Source: Streptomyces alfalfae (GTDB lineage: Bacteria > Actinomycetota > Actinomycetes > Streptomycetales > Streptomycetaceae). From it: a stretch of DNA of 64,000 nt. The position numbers and the translations under genes are program-made. Where the stretch lies: assembly GCF_004127445.1 (NCBI RefSeq), contig NZ_QEXM01000041.1, forward strand, positions 62,001-126,000, read 5' to 3'. The notes below the pieces were generated by a model that was not told where the DNA came from, made no database searches, and saw nothing but the letters and a program-made list of their open reading frames with translations. Below are positions 15,027-23,684 of the stretch, in pieces (the stretch's first letter is position 1; each line of letters opens with the position of its first letter).

Positions 15027-17351
15027 ATGCCGTCCCTCATCCGCGCGAGACCCACGCTGCTCGCGACCGGCGCCGCCGTCGGCGGACTGCTGCTCGGCCT
15101 GGTCTCCGGCGGCGCCTCGCACGCCGCCGACGACGCGTCCTGCCGCCCCGACGGGCTCTACAAGACCCCGGGCGTCGACGTCCCGTACTGCTCCGTCTAC
15201 GACGGCGAGGGACGGGAGAAGATGGGCGCCGACCACCAGCGGCGCGTCATCGGCTACTTCACCGGCTGGCGCACGGGCAAGAACGGCGAGCCCGCCTACC
15301 TCGCCCCGGACATCCCGTGGGACAAGGTCACCCACGTCAACTACGCCTTCGGCCACATCGACAAGGACAACAAGCTCTCCGTCGGCGGCGACGGCGAGAA
15401 GAACGCCGCGACCGGGATGACCTGGCCGGGCGTCGCGGGCGCCGAGATGGACCCGTCGCTGCCCTACAAGGGCCACTTCAACCTGCTGAACAAGTTCAAG
15501 AAGAAGCACCCGGACGTCAAGACGCTGATCTCGGTGGGCGGCTGGGCCGAGACCGGCGGCTACTTCGGCGACGACGGCAAGCGCGTGAACTCCGGCGGCT
15601 TCTACTCGATGGCCACCAACGCCGACGGCTCGGTGAACCACGCGGGCATCGACACCTTCGCGGACTCCGCGGTCGCCTTCATCAAGAAGTACGGCTTCAA
15701 CGGCGTCGACATCGACTACGAGTACCCGACCTCGATGAAGGACGCGGGCCACCCCGCCGACTTCCCCCTCTCCAACGCCCGGCGCGGCGGGCTGGTCAAG
15801 GGCTACGCGGCGCTGATGAAGAGCCTGCGCGAGAAGCTCGACAAGGCGGGCGCGGCCGACGGCAGGCACTACATGCTCACCGTGGCGGCCCCCTCGTCCG
15901 GCTATCTGCTGCGCGGCATGGAGACCTTCCAGGTACAGAAGTACCTGGACTACGTCAACATCATGTCGTACGACCTGCACGGCGCCTGGAACGAGTACGT
16001 CGGCCCCAACGCCTCGCTCTTCGACGACGGCAAGGACGCGGAGCTCGCGGCCGCGAACGTCTACGGCAGCCAGCAGTACGGCGGCATCGGCTATCTGAAC
16101 ACCGACTGGGCCTACCACTACTTCCGCGGCTCGATGCCGGCCGGCCGCATCAACATCGGCCTGCCGTACTACACCCGCGGCCACAAGAACGTGCAGGGCG
16201 GCGTCGACGGACTGTGGGGCAAGGCCGCGGCGAGCACCTGCCCCGCCGGTTCCGGCCTGACCAAGTGCGGTGACGGCGCGGTCGGCATCGACAACCTCTG
16301 GCACGACAAGGACGACAACGGCAAGGAGTCCCCGGCGGGCTCCAACCCGATGTGGCACGCGAAGAACCTGGAGAAGGGGATCGTCGGCGACTACGTCACC
16401 AAGTACGGCTTCCCCGCGGACACCAAGCTGACCGGCACCTACGCGCGCAAGTACGACGCGAAGCTGGTCGCCCCGTGGCTGTGGAACGCAGAGAAGAAGG
16501 TGTTCCTGTCCACCGAGGACGAGACGTCGGTGGCCGAGAAGGCCGACTACGTGGTGGACCGGGGCATCGGCGGCACCATGGTCTGGGAGATGGCGGGCGA
16601 CTACCGCTGGAACGCGGCCAAGGGCCAGTACGAGATCGGCGACACGCTCACCTCGCTGATGTACGACAAGTTCAAGACCGCCAAGCCCTACGGCGCGAAG
16701 GTCTCGAACAAGGAGCTGCCCACCAAGGCGGTGGACATCGGCGTCGAGTTCGGCGACTTCAAGCTCGGTGACTCCAACTACCCGATCACCCCGAAGGTGA
16801 AGATCACCAACAACACGAAGACGACGCTGCCCGGCGGCACGGAGTTCCAGTTCGACTACTCCACCTCGGCCCCCGGCAACGCCTCCGACCAGTCGGGATT
16901 CGGCACGAAGGTGATCAGCAGCGACCACACCGGCGGCAACGTCGGCGGGCTGAAGGGCGACTTCCACCGCGTCTCGCTGAAGCTGCCGGCCTGGCAGTCG
17001 CTCGCGCCCGGGGCCTCGGTGGACCTCTCCTTCAACTACTACCTGCCGGTGTCGACGCCGTGGAACTGGACCGTCGAGATCAGCGGCACGAAGTACACGC
17101 TCGCCGGCGACCTGGCGCGCGGCACCACGCTGGTCGAGCCCGGCACGGGTCCGGGGCCGACCGACCCGCCGGGACCGACGGACCCGCCCGGCACGTGCAC
17201 GGCCCCGGCGTGGAGCGCGTCGGCCGAGTACGGCTCCGGCAAGACGGTCTCCCACAAGTCCCACACCTGGAAGGCCAAGTGGTGGACGAAGGGCGACGAG
17301 CCCGGCGCCGGCGGCGAGTGGGGCGTCTGGCAGGACCTCGGCGCCTGCTGA
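15027..17351 (+). CDS. Secreted family 18 chitinase with C-terminal CBM5/12
   Basis: 774 residues from ATG 15027 (GGAGG upstream). A Sec signal peptide (1-34, likely cleaved after ASHA) precedes a GH18 barrel (about 65-560) with VDIDYEYP and catalytic Glu232; the first Asp of the family DGxDxDxE motif is Asn here. A beta-sandwich of the chitinase C type follows (about 570-705), then a Gly/Pro/Thr linker and a CBM5/12 chitin-binding module rich in Trp. It should hydrolyse chitin outside the cell. In S. coelicolor the gene at this place is, from memory, chiI. Convergent with the ROK regulator. Confidence 0.95.
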   Translation: MPSLIRARPTLLATGAAVGGLLLGLVSGGASHAADDASCRPDGLYKTPGVDVPYCSVYDGEGREKMGADHQRRVIGYFTGWRTGKNGEPAYLAPDIPWDKVTHVNYAFGHIDKDNKLSVGGDGEKNAATGMTWPGVAGAEMDPSLPYKGHFNLLNKFKKKHPDVKTLISVGGWAETGGYFGDDGKRVNSGGFYSMATNADGSVNHAGIDTFADSAVAFIKKYGFNGVDIDYEYPTSMKDAGHPADFPLSNARRGGLVKGYAALMKSLREKLDKAGAADGRHYMLTVAAPSSGYLLRGMETFQVQKYLDYVNIMSYDLHGAWNEYVGPNASLFDDGKDAELAAANVYGSQQYGGIGYLNTDWAYHYFRGSMPAGRINIGLPYYTRGHKNVQGGVDGLWGKAAASTCPAGSGLTKCGDGAVGIDNLWHDKDDNGKESPAGSNPMWHAKNLEKGIVGDYVTKYGFPADTKLTGTYARKYDAKLVAPWLWNAEKKVFLSTEDETSVAEKADYVVDRGIGGTMVWEMAGDYRWNAAKGQYEIGDTLTSLMYDKFKTAKPYGAKVSNKELPTKAVDIGVEFGDFKLGDSNYPITPKVKITNNTKTTLPGGTEFQFDYSTSAPGNASDQSGFGTKVISSDHTGGNVGGLKGDFHRVSLKLPAWQSLAPGASVDLSFNYYLPVSTPWNWTVEISGTKYTLAGDLARGTTLVEPGTGPGPTDPPGPTDPPGTCTAPAWSASAEYGSGKTVSHKSHTWKAKWWTKGDEPGAGGEWGVWQDLGAC

Positions 17352-17361
17352 ACCGTTGACC

Positions 17362-17403
17362 GCCGCTCACGCCCACCGGTCCGCCCCGGTGGGCGTGAGC
17401 GGC
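17362..17403. terminator. Bidirectional terminator between chitinase and ROK gene
   Basis: A perfect 18-bp stem (17362-17379 with 17386-17403) and a 6-nt loop lie directly after the chitinase stop, in the gap between convergent genes. Confidence 0.8.
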
Positions 17404-17442
17404 TTCCACCCGTCCCGGCGTGAGCGGGTTTCCGCCGTCCGC

Positions 17443-18597
17443 TCAGACCCCCGGGCCGAACAGCTCGTCCTGGGCCGCGTCCCGTGCGGCGAGCAGCGCG
17501 CCCCGCAGGACCGCCGAACCGCCGAGCGCGCTCGCGCGCACCTCCGTGCGCAGTGGGGACATGGCGGTGACGCGGTCCTCCACCCGGGCGGCGAGCGCGG
17601 CACCGCCCGCGCGGCCCACCTCGCCGCCGAGGACGACGCAGCCGGGGTCGAGGATCGCCGCCATGGCCGCCGCGCCCACGGCGACGCGGTCCGCGAGGGC
17701 GTCCAGGAAGGCGTCCGCGCCGGTCTCCACCGCGTGCCGCACGAGGTCGGACGCGGACGTCCCCGCGGCCGGCAGCCCGTGCTCCGCGCCCAGGCGCAGC
17801 AGTGCCGCCGCGCAGGCCAGCGAGTGGAAGCCGCCCTCGCAGGCGGTGGCCGACGGCAGGCCGCCCGTGCCGGGCACCGGCAGAAAGCCGATCTCCCCTG
17901 TGCCGCCCGAGGCGCCCCTGCGCAGCGTGCCGTCGAGCACGACGGCGGCCCCCACGCCCTCCCCCAGCCAGAGCAGCACGAACGTGTCCGTGCCGTGCGC
18001 GGCGCCGTCCCGCTGTTCGGCGCGGGCCGCGAGGTTCGTCTCGTTCTCCACCAGGACGCGGGCGCCGAGCCGCTCATGGAGGGCGCCCGCGAGCCCGCGG
18101 TGCCAGGCGGGCAGGGACGTGGTGTCGTGCAGGTCGCCCGTGGCGGGGTCGATGAGGCCCGGCGCGCCGACGCCGACCGTGTGCAGCCGCTGGACGCCGC
18201 CGCCGCTCGCGGTGCGGGCGACGAGGCCGAGGGCGTGCTCCAGGGCGGTGTCCGTGTCGCCGCCGACGGGTGCGGAGGCCTCGGCGAGGACCGCGCCGAG
18301 CAGGTCCGTGACGACGACGGAGACGCTGTCCGTGCGGACGTCGAGCGCGGCGAGGTGGGCCCGGTCCGCGACGATCCCGTACAGCCGTGCGTTGGGCCCG
18401 CGCCGCCGGGCGCCCGCCTCGCCCACGACGGTGATGAGCCCGGAGCCCTGGAGCCGTTCGACGAGATCGGCCACGGAGGGCCTGGAGAGGCCGGTGAGCT
18501 GCTTCAACTGGTTGGCCGTCAGGGGCCCTTCGCTCTGCAGGAGGCCCAGCGCGAGCCGGTCGTTGATGGCCCGAGCGGTACTCGGTGAGGCAGGCAT
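17443..18597 (-). CDS. ROK-family transcriptional regulator
   Basis: 384 residues from ATG 18597, chosen for AAGG eight bases upstream. The N-terminal winged helix (about 10-70, QLKQLTGLSRPSVADLV) is joined to a ROK sugar-kinase fold (about 85-380) with GVGAPGLIDP, VENETNLAA and EGVGAAVVLDG. The zinc-binding Cys cluster typical of ROK proteins is degenerate: only one Cys remains in SATACEGG, so ligand binding may differ. It is divergent from an MFS transporter and faces it across a palindrome (18628-18648), so it probably represses that transporter and itself. The inducer, likely a sugar, is unknown. Confidence 0.9.
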   Translation of the reverse strand: MPASPSTARAINDRLALGLLQSEGPLTANQLKQLTGLSRPSVADLVERLQGSGLITVVGEAGARRRGPNARLYGIVADRAHLAALDVRTDSVSVVVTDLLGAVLAEASAPVGGDTDTALEHALGLVARTASGGGVQRLHTVGVGAPGLIDPATGDLHDTTSLPAWHRGLAGALHERLGARVLVENETNLAARAEQRDGAAHGTDTFVLLWLGEGVGAAVVLDGTLRRGASGGTGEIGFLPVPGTGGLPSATACEGGFHSLACAAALLRLGAEHGLPAAGTSASDLVRHAVETGADAFLDALADRVAVGAAAMAAILDPGCVVLGGEVGRAGGAALAARVEDRVTAMSPLRTEVRASALGGSAVLRGALLAARDAAQDELFGPGV

Positions 18598-18627
18598 GCC
18601 GGGATCCTTCCACACGGCGCTTCTATT

Positions 18628-18648
18628 TATCAGGCAGGGTTCCTGATA
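18628..18648. promoter_or_regulatory. Palindromic operator between ROK regulator and MFS transporter
   Basis: TATCAGG (18628-18634) and CCTGATA (18642-18648) form a perfect 7-bp inverted repeat with a 7-bp spacer. It sits in an AT-rich stretch 31 bp from the ROK start and 47 bp from the MFS start, the expected place for a shared operator. Confidence 0.6.
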
Positions 18649-18694
18649 GTTTACGTCGCCGTATCGGGGCAGTCCTCGGGAGGGGCGGAACGGG

Positions 18695-19906
18695 ATGAGT
18701 GAAGTGGTCTACGACAAGGCGCGGCTGCGGCGGGCGCGGATCGCCGTGGCGGCCGTGTTCTGCGTGCACGGAGCGGTCACCGGTTCCTTCGCGACCCGGG
18801 TGCCCTGGATCCAGGAGCACGCGTCGGTCAGCGCGGGCATGCTGGGCCTCGCCCTCGCCTTCCCCGCGATCGGCGCCTCGGTGGCGATGCCGCTCGCGAG
18901 CAGGATCAGCCACCGCTTCGGCGCGCGCACCGCGCTGCGCGGGCTGCTCGCGATGTGGACGCTGTCCCTGATCCTGCCCTCGCTCGCGCCCAACCTGCTC
19001 ACGCTCTGCCTGGCGCTCTTCGTGTACGGCGCCTCCTCGGGCATGTCGGACGTGGTGATGAACGCCCTCGGCGTCGAGACCGAGACCCGTATCGGCAAGT
19101 CGATCATGTCGGGTCTGCACGGCATGTGGAGCGTCGGCGCCCTGATCGGCTCGGCGGCCGGCACGGTCGCCGCCCACCTCGGCTCCGACGCCCGCCTGCA
19201 CCACGCCCTCGCCGCCGCCGCGCTCACCGCGCTCGGCCTCGTGGCCTGCCAGGGCGTGCTCGACGTCCAGGCGGAGCCCGAGGAGGAGGCGCCGCCGCGG
19301 TTCTCGCTGCCGCCGAAGTCGGCGCTGCTCATCGGCGCGGTCGGCTTCTGCGCGGTCTTCGCGGAGGGCGCGAGCCTGGACTGGTCGGCGGTCTACCTGC
19401 GGGACGTGCTCGACACGTCGGCGGGCGTCGCCGCCGCGTCGACCACCGGCTTCACGCTCACCATGGCGGTCGCGCGGCTCGCGGGCGACGCGGTGGTCGA
19501 CCGGTTCGGCGCGGTGCGCACCGTGCGCGCGGGCGGCGTCCTCGCGGTGCTCGGCGGGCTGCTCGTGGTCATCGCCTCGCACCCGCTGATGGCCATGGCC
19601 GGTTTCGCCCTGCTCGGCCTCGGCATCGCGGTCGTGGTCCCGCTGGCCTTCGCCGCGGCCGGGCGCAGCGGCCCGAACCCCAGCCAGGCCATCGCGGGCG
19701 TCGCCACCATCACGTACACCTCGGGTCTTATCGCGCCGTCGGCGATCGGGACGCTGGCGGACGCCACGAGCCTCGTGACCTCCTTCGGCCTGGTGACGCT
19801 GCTCGCCTGCGGCCTCGTGGTCTTCGCGAACGTGCTGCGCACGGACGGCCGCGAGGCGGCGCAGGGCTCGACGGCGGACGCGGCGACGCCCGACCGCACG
19901 TCCTGA
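18695..19906 (+). CDS. MFS transporter, probably controlled by the adjacent ROK repressor
   Basis: 403 residues with about 12 transmembrane segments in two halves joined by an acidic loop (QAEPEEEAPP, about 190). The RISHRFGARTALR motif between helices 2 and 3 is the MFS signature A region, and VPWIQEHA near the start recalls members related to YbjJ-type transporters. ATG 18695 is preceded by GGAGGGG. Divergent from the ROK gene. Direction and substrate cannot be told from sequence; a sugar or sugar-derived solute is plausible from the ROK partner. Confidence 0.85.
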   Translation: MSEVVYDKARLRRARIAVAAVFCVHGAVTGSFATRVPWIQEHASVSAGMLGLALAFPAIGASVAMPLASRISHRFGARTALRGLLAMWTLSLILPSLAPNLLTLCLALFVYGASSGMSDVVMNALGVETETRIGKSIMSGLHGMWSVGALIGSAAGTVAAHLGSDARLHHALAAAALTALGLVACQGVLDVQAEPEEEAPPRFSLPPKSALLIGAVGFCAVFAEGASLDWSAVYLRDVLDTSAGVAAASTTGFTLTMAVARLAGDAVVDRFGAVRTVRAGGVLAVLGGLLVVIASHPLMAMAGFALLGLGIAVVVPLAFAAAGRSGPNPSQAIAGVATITYTSGLIAPSAIGTLADATSLVTSFGLVTLLACGLVVFANVLRTDGREAAQGSTADAATPDRTS

Positions 19907-20033
19907 TCCACTCCCCCGCGGCCGCCCGGGAACCGGACCGGGGAGAAGTCGCACGTGCGTCGCATTAACATGGCGTCGATCATTTCGGGCCACGCGACAC
20001 GGCCCGCTCAGCGCACAGAAAGCGACACTCACC

Positions 20034-21452
20034 ATGGATCTCGGCGTGCGCTGGAAACTCCACGGCGACGGCCGCACCCCCGCCCCGGGCGCGGTCGTAC
20101 GGCCCGACGAGCGCCTGTCGTGGCCGCGGACCTTCGGGCTCGGCGCCCAGCACGTGGTGGCCATGTTCGGCGCCTCGTTCGTCGCGCCCGTCCTGATGGG
20201 TCTCGACCCGAACCTGGCCATCATGATGTCGGGCGTCGCGACCGCCATCTTCCTGCTCGCGACGCGCGGCCGGGTCCCCAGCTACCTGGGCTGCTCGCTC
20301 TCCTTCGTCGGCGTCGCCGCCGTCATCCGGGCCCAGGGGGGCTCCAGCGCGACCGTGACCGGCGCGGTCCTCGTGGTCGGCGCGGCGCTGTTCCTGGTGG
20401 GCCTCGCCGTGCAGAAGTTCGGCGCGCGGATCATCCACGCGGCGATGCCGCCGATCGTGACCGGCGCGGTCGTCATGCTGATCGGCTTCAACCTGGCGCC
20501 GGTCACCGCCTCGACCTACTGGCCGCAGGACCAGTGGACGGCGCTCCTGGTGATGCTCTTCACCGGTTTGGCCGTGGTGTGCCTGCGCGGTTTCTGGTCG
20601 CGCATCGCGATCTTCCTCGGCCTGATCTTCGGCTACGGCATCTCCTGGGTCTTCGACCAGGTCTTCGGCAAGATCCACTCGGCGGACGCCTCCGGCAAGG
20701 TCGTCGACCACTGGCGCCTGGACCTGTCCGCCGTCGGCCAGGCCGACTGGATCGGTCTGCCCTCCTTCCACGCGCCGGGCTTCGAGTGGTCCGCGATCCT
20801 CGTGGCGCTGCCCGTCGTCATCGCCCTGATCGCGGAGAACGCGGGGCACGTCAAGGCCGTCGGGGAGATGACCGGCGACAACCTCGACGACAAGCTGGGC
20901 ACCGCGATCTCCGCCGACGGCGCCGCCTCCGTGCTCTCCACCGCGGTCGGCGGCCCGCCCAACACGACGTACTCCGAGAACATCGGCGTGATGGCGGCGA
21001 CCCGCGTCTACTCCACGGCCGCGTACTGGGCCGCGGCCTGCTTCGCGCTGCTCTTCGGACTCTGCCCCAAGTTCGGCGCCGTCGTGGCCGCGATCCCCGG
21101 CGGGGTGCTCGGCGGCATCACCGTCATCCTGTACGGCATGATCGGCCTGCTCGGCGCGCAGATCTGGATCAACGCCAAGGTCGATCTGCGCAATCCGCTG
21201 AACCTCGTCCCCGCCGCCGCGGGCATCATCATCGGCGTCGGCGGCGTCTCGCTGAAGTTCACCGACAACTTCGAGCTGAGCGGCATCGCCCTCGGCACGA
21301 TCGTGGTCATCACCGGCTACCACGTGCTGCGCGCCTTCGCCCCGCCGCACCTCAAGTCGCAGGAGCCGCTGCTCGACGCGGGCACCTCCGCGTACGACGC
21401 GGAGGCCGCCGCCGACAACCCCGGCGCCGGCGGCGCGGACGCCAAGCGCTGA
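20034..21452 (+). CDS. Uracil permease, NCS2 (UraA) family
   Basis: 472 residues with about 14 membrane helices. The diagnostic NCS2 segments are ENAGHVKAVGEMTGDN (substrate-binding Glu region) and GGPPNTTYSENIGVMAATRV, closer to uracil permeases than to xanthine carriers. It should import uracil by proton symport. A hydrophilic Ala/Gly-rich tail (about 430-472) is extra. It is monocistronic here, with a poor ribosome-binding site. The pyrimidine operon with pyrR is in the same window, but I see no PyrR-binding loop upstream of this gene. Confidence 0.9.
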   Translation: MDLGVRWKLHGDGRTPAPGAVVRPDERLSWPRTFGLGAQHVVAMFGASFVAPVLMGLDPNLAIMMSGVATAIFLLATRGRVPSYLGCSLSFVGVAAVIRAQGGSSATVTGAVLVVGAALFLVGLAVQKFGARIIHAAMPPIVTGAVVMLIGFNLAPVTASTYWPQDQWTALLVMLFTGLAVVCLRGFWSRIAIFLGLIFGYGISWVFDQVFGKIHSADASGKVVDHWRLDLSAVGQADWIGLPSFHAPGFEWSAILVALPVVIALIAENAGHVKAVGEMTGDNLDDKLGTAISADGAASVLSTAVGGPPNTTYSENIGVMAATRVYSTAAYWAAACFALLFGLCPKFGAVVAAIPGGVLGGITVILYGMIGLLGAQIWINAKVDLRNPLNLVPAAAGIIIGVGGVSLKFTDNFELSGIALGTIVVITGYHVLRAFAPPHLKSQEPLLDAGTSAYDAEAAADNPGAGGADAKR

Positions 21453-21467
21453 GCGGCGGTTATCCAC

Positions 21468-21496
21468 TGGACGTGGTGGGCGGCCCTGGCTAGGGT
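21468..21496 (+). promoter_or_regulatory. Promoter for a leaderless mRNA upstream of the efflux pump
   Basis: TGGACG (21468-21473) and TAGGGT (21491-21496) are exactly 17 bp apart. The predicted start point (about 21503-21505) coincides with an ATG at 21505. Confidence 0.5.
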
Positions 21497-21504
21497 TGCG
21501 CACC

Positions 21505-21573
21505 ATGTCCAGCCCCGAGGCGTCAAGAATCGGGCCACCGGTCGTCCGGTGGCTTCCCGTGCTGTCGCGCTGA
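21505..21573 (+). CDS. Candidate 22-residue leader peptide of the chloramphenicol-type efflux gene
   Basis: ATG 21505 to TGA 21573 encodes MSSPEASRIGPPVVRWLPVL plus two residues. It begins at the predicted transcription start, as in Streptomyces leaderless genes, and ends 111 bp before the MFS start. Its codons 10-17 form a perfect hairpin, GCCACCGG (21534-21541) with CCGGTGGC (21546-21553) around a TCGT loop. Leader peptides with hairpins are classical in inducible chloramphenicol resistance (cat, cmlA). There is no independent evidence that it is translated. Confidence 0.4.
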   Translation: MSSPEASRIGPPVVRWLPVLSR

Positions 21574-21684
21574 CGCTCCCGCCGCCCCGGCGAGCGGCCG
21601 TCCGCGACCCCTGGCACCGCCACCACCGGATCACCGCCCCGTGCCCTGATCCCTTGCTGCACCTCGTGGTTGCGGAGTCCCGCT

Positions 21685-22932
21685 GTGCCCTTTGCCATCC
21701 ATCTGCTCGGCCTTGCCGTCTTCGCGCAAGGCACCTCCGAATTCATGTTGTCAGGACTGGTCTCCGGCATCGCCGGGGACCTGGGCGTCTCCATTCCGGC
21801 CGTAGGCCATCTGACCTCGGCGTTCGCCGTGGGCATGGTGGTCGGGGCACCGCTGATGGCCATCCTGAGCCGGCGCTTCTCGCGCCGGGGCGCCCTGCTG
21901 GCCTTCCTCGTCACCTTCCTCGCCGTCCATGTGACCGGCGCGCTCACGACGAGCTTCGCCGTGCTGCTCGCGACCCGCGTGGTCGGCGCGCTCGCCAACG
22001 CCGGGTTCCTCGCGGTCGCCCTCATCACCGCCGCGGACCTGGCCGGGCCCCACGCCAAGGGGCGCGCGACCTCCGCGCTGCTCGGCGGCGTGACCGTCGC
22101 GTGCGTCGCGGGCGTGCCCGCCGGCGCCCTGCTCGGCGAGGTCTGGGGCTGGCGGTCGGCGTTCTGGGCCGTGGCCCTGCTCTCCCTCCCGGCGCTGGCC
22201 GCCATCGCCTGGGCGGTGCCCGCGGGGCCGCCGGACAGCGTGGGGCCGGACGCCGCGGGACCGGACGACGCCCGGCCGAGCGTCCTCGGTGAGCTGCGGG
22301 CGCTGCGCTCGCCGCGGCTCCGGCTGACGCTGCTGCTCGGCGCGCTGGTGAACGGCGCCACCTTCTGCACGTTCACCTACCTGGAACCGCTGGTCACCCG
22401 GGTCACCGGGCTCGGCTCCGACTGGGTCCCCGTGGTCCTCGCGCTCTTCGGCATCGGCTCGTTCGCCGGGGTGAGCCTCGCCGGACGCGTCGCCGACGTA
22501 CGGCCGCTGCCGCTCCTGGTGGGCGGCTCGTGCGCGCTGCTCGGCGGCTGGGCGCTGTTCGCCGTGACGGCCGCGCACCCGGCGGCGACGGTGGTGCTCG
22601 TCCTGGTGCTCGGCGCCCTGTCGTTCGGCGTCGGCGCCACACTGATCTCGCAGGTCCTCTACGCGGCGAGCGAGGCCCCCACCCTCGCGGGCGGCTTCGC
22701 CACGGCGGCGTTCAACGTGGGCGGCGCGCTCGGCCCCTGGTGCGGCGGCCTCGTGCTCTCCGCGGGGCTCGGCCACCGCGCCCCGGTCTGGGTCAGCGCC
22801 CTCCTCGTCGGCGTCGCCCTGGCCGTCGGCGGCACGGCGCTCGCCCGGCGGCGGAGGGCCACGGCCCCCGCGCCGTCCGTTCCCTCGTTTCGGGGAAGCG
22901 GCCGGTGCGGGGGCGCCCCGCCCCGCCCGTAG
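21685..22932 (+). CDS. Cmx/CmrA-type MFS drug efflux transporter
   Basis: 415 residues from GTG 21685, supported by GGAG seven bases upstream; a TTG at 21670 is rejected. The N-terminus (MPFAIHLLGLAVFAQGTSEF, then MLSGLVSGIAGDLGVS) is characteristic of the chloramphenicol exporters Cmx, CmlR and CmrA. There are twelve predicted helices, a signature A region SRRFSRRGALL and the antiporter-like GVPAGALLGEVWGWR. The C-terminal 30 residues are basic and Gly/Pro-rich. Resistance to chloramphenicol or a related compound is a family inference; actual substrates may be wider. Confidence 0.85.
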   Translation: MPFAIHLLGLAVFAQGTSEFMLSGLVSGIAGDLGVSIPAVGHLTSAFAVGMVVGAPLMAILSRRFSRRGALLAFLVTFLAVHVTGALTTSFAVLLATRVVGALANAGFLAVALITAADLAGPHAKGRATSALLGGVTVACVAGVPAGALLGEVWGWRSAFWAVALLSLPALAAIAWAVPAGPPDSVGPDAAGPDDARPSVLGELRALRSPRLRLTLLLGALVNGATFCTFTYLEPLVTRVTGLGSDWVPVVLALFGIGSFAGVSLAGRVADVRPLPLLVGGSCALLGGWALFAVTAAHPAATVVLVLVLGALSFGVGATLISQVLYAASEAPTLAGGFATAAFNVGGALGPWCGGLVLSAGLGHRAPVWVSALLVGVALAVGGTALARRRRATAPAPSVPSFRGSGRCGGAPPRP

Positions 22933-22948
22933 CTGGGACCCTGCCGCC

Positions 22949-23653
22949 ATGGCGCCTTTGGAGCGGTTCGCGGAGTGCAGGGCCCCGGCGCACGGGGTTG
23001 ACGGCGTGGTGGCACGGATGCGTGCGCTGGGCGACGGATGGCCGCCGCGGGACGGGGTGGCCGTCTTCAACCGGGTCTATCTGTCGGTCACCGAGGAGGT
23101 CGCCCGACAGCTCGGCGCCGGCGCCTTCCCCGACGGGCGCAGCGCCGCCACGCTGGACGTCCGGTTCGCCGAGCGCTATCTGAGGGCCGTCGAACCCGGG
23201 CCCGAGGGCCGCCGCGCTCCCGCCTGCTGGCGCCCGCTCCTGCAGTACCGCCGCCATCCCGGCGTGCACCCGCTGCAGTTCGCGCTCGCCGGCATCAACG
23301 CGCACATCGGCCACGACCTGGCGCTCGCCCTGGTGGACTCCTGCCACGCGCTCGGCTGCGAACCGGCCGAGCTGGAGGACGAGTTCGACGCCGTGGGCGA
23401 CATCCTCGTATCCCTGGAGGAGCGCATCCGCGAGGAGCTGATGCCGGGGCCCGACCTGCTCCAGATCGGCGATCCGCTGACGCACCTGGCCGGTTCCTGG
23501 AGCCTGGAGCGGGCCAGGGACGGTGCGTGGGCGACGGCGCGCGCCCTGTGGGCGCTGCGCCATCTGCCCGGCGTGGCGGCGGAGTTCGGGGAGCGGCTCG
23601 ACGGGGCGGTGGGCCTCGTCGGCCGCGTCCTGCTCACCCCGCTGCCGGACTGA
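22949..23653 (+). CDS. DUF5995 family protein
   Basis: 234 residues, mostly helical, starting 16 bp after the efflux pump stop. The pattern DGVAVFNRVYLSVTEEVARQL, then RPLLQYRRHPGVHPLQFALAGINAHIGHDLALA and SWSLERARDGAWATARALW matches the conserved core of DUF5995 as I know it. The invariant His and Asn residues in NAHIGHDLA suggest a metal or cofactor site. No signal peptide or membrane helix. Function unknown; possibly co-transcribed with the efflux gene. Its stop and that of the convergent amine oxidase lie in opposite arms of a hairpin at 23642-23684. Confidence 0.75.
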   Translation: MAPLERFAECRAPAHGVDGVVARMRALGDGWPPRDGVAVFNRVYLSVTEEVARQLGAGAFPDGRSAATLDVRFAERYLRAVEPGPEGRRAPACWRPLLQYRRHPGVHPLQFALAGINAHIGHDLALALVDSCHALGCEPAELEDEFDAVGDILVSLEERIREELMPGPDLLQIGDPLTHLAGSWSLERARDGAWATARALWALRHLPGVAAEFGERLDGAVGLVGRVLLTPLPD

Positions 23654-23684
23654 GCCGGGCCTCCGCGGTTCAGTCCTCCGGCAG
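23642..23684. terminator. Hairpin over two convergent stop codons
   Basis: CTGCCGGACTGA (23642-23653) pairs with TCAGT (23670-23674) and CCGGCAG (23678-23684), apart from a three-base bulge. The 16-bp gap between the DUF5995 and amine oxidase genes forms the loop. Confidence 0.5.

Noticed and set aside
14970..17264. 764-codon open frame antisense to the chitinase
   Set aside because: High GC leaves antisense frames open. The product is Arg/Val/Gly-rich without domains, and the plus-strand frame is a clear GH18 chitinase.
19980..22376. 798-codon minus-strand open frame across the uracil permease and efflux genes
   Set aside because: Low-complexity, spans two unrelated real genes and their promoters, and has no recognisable domain.
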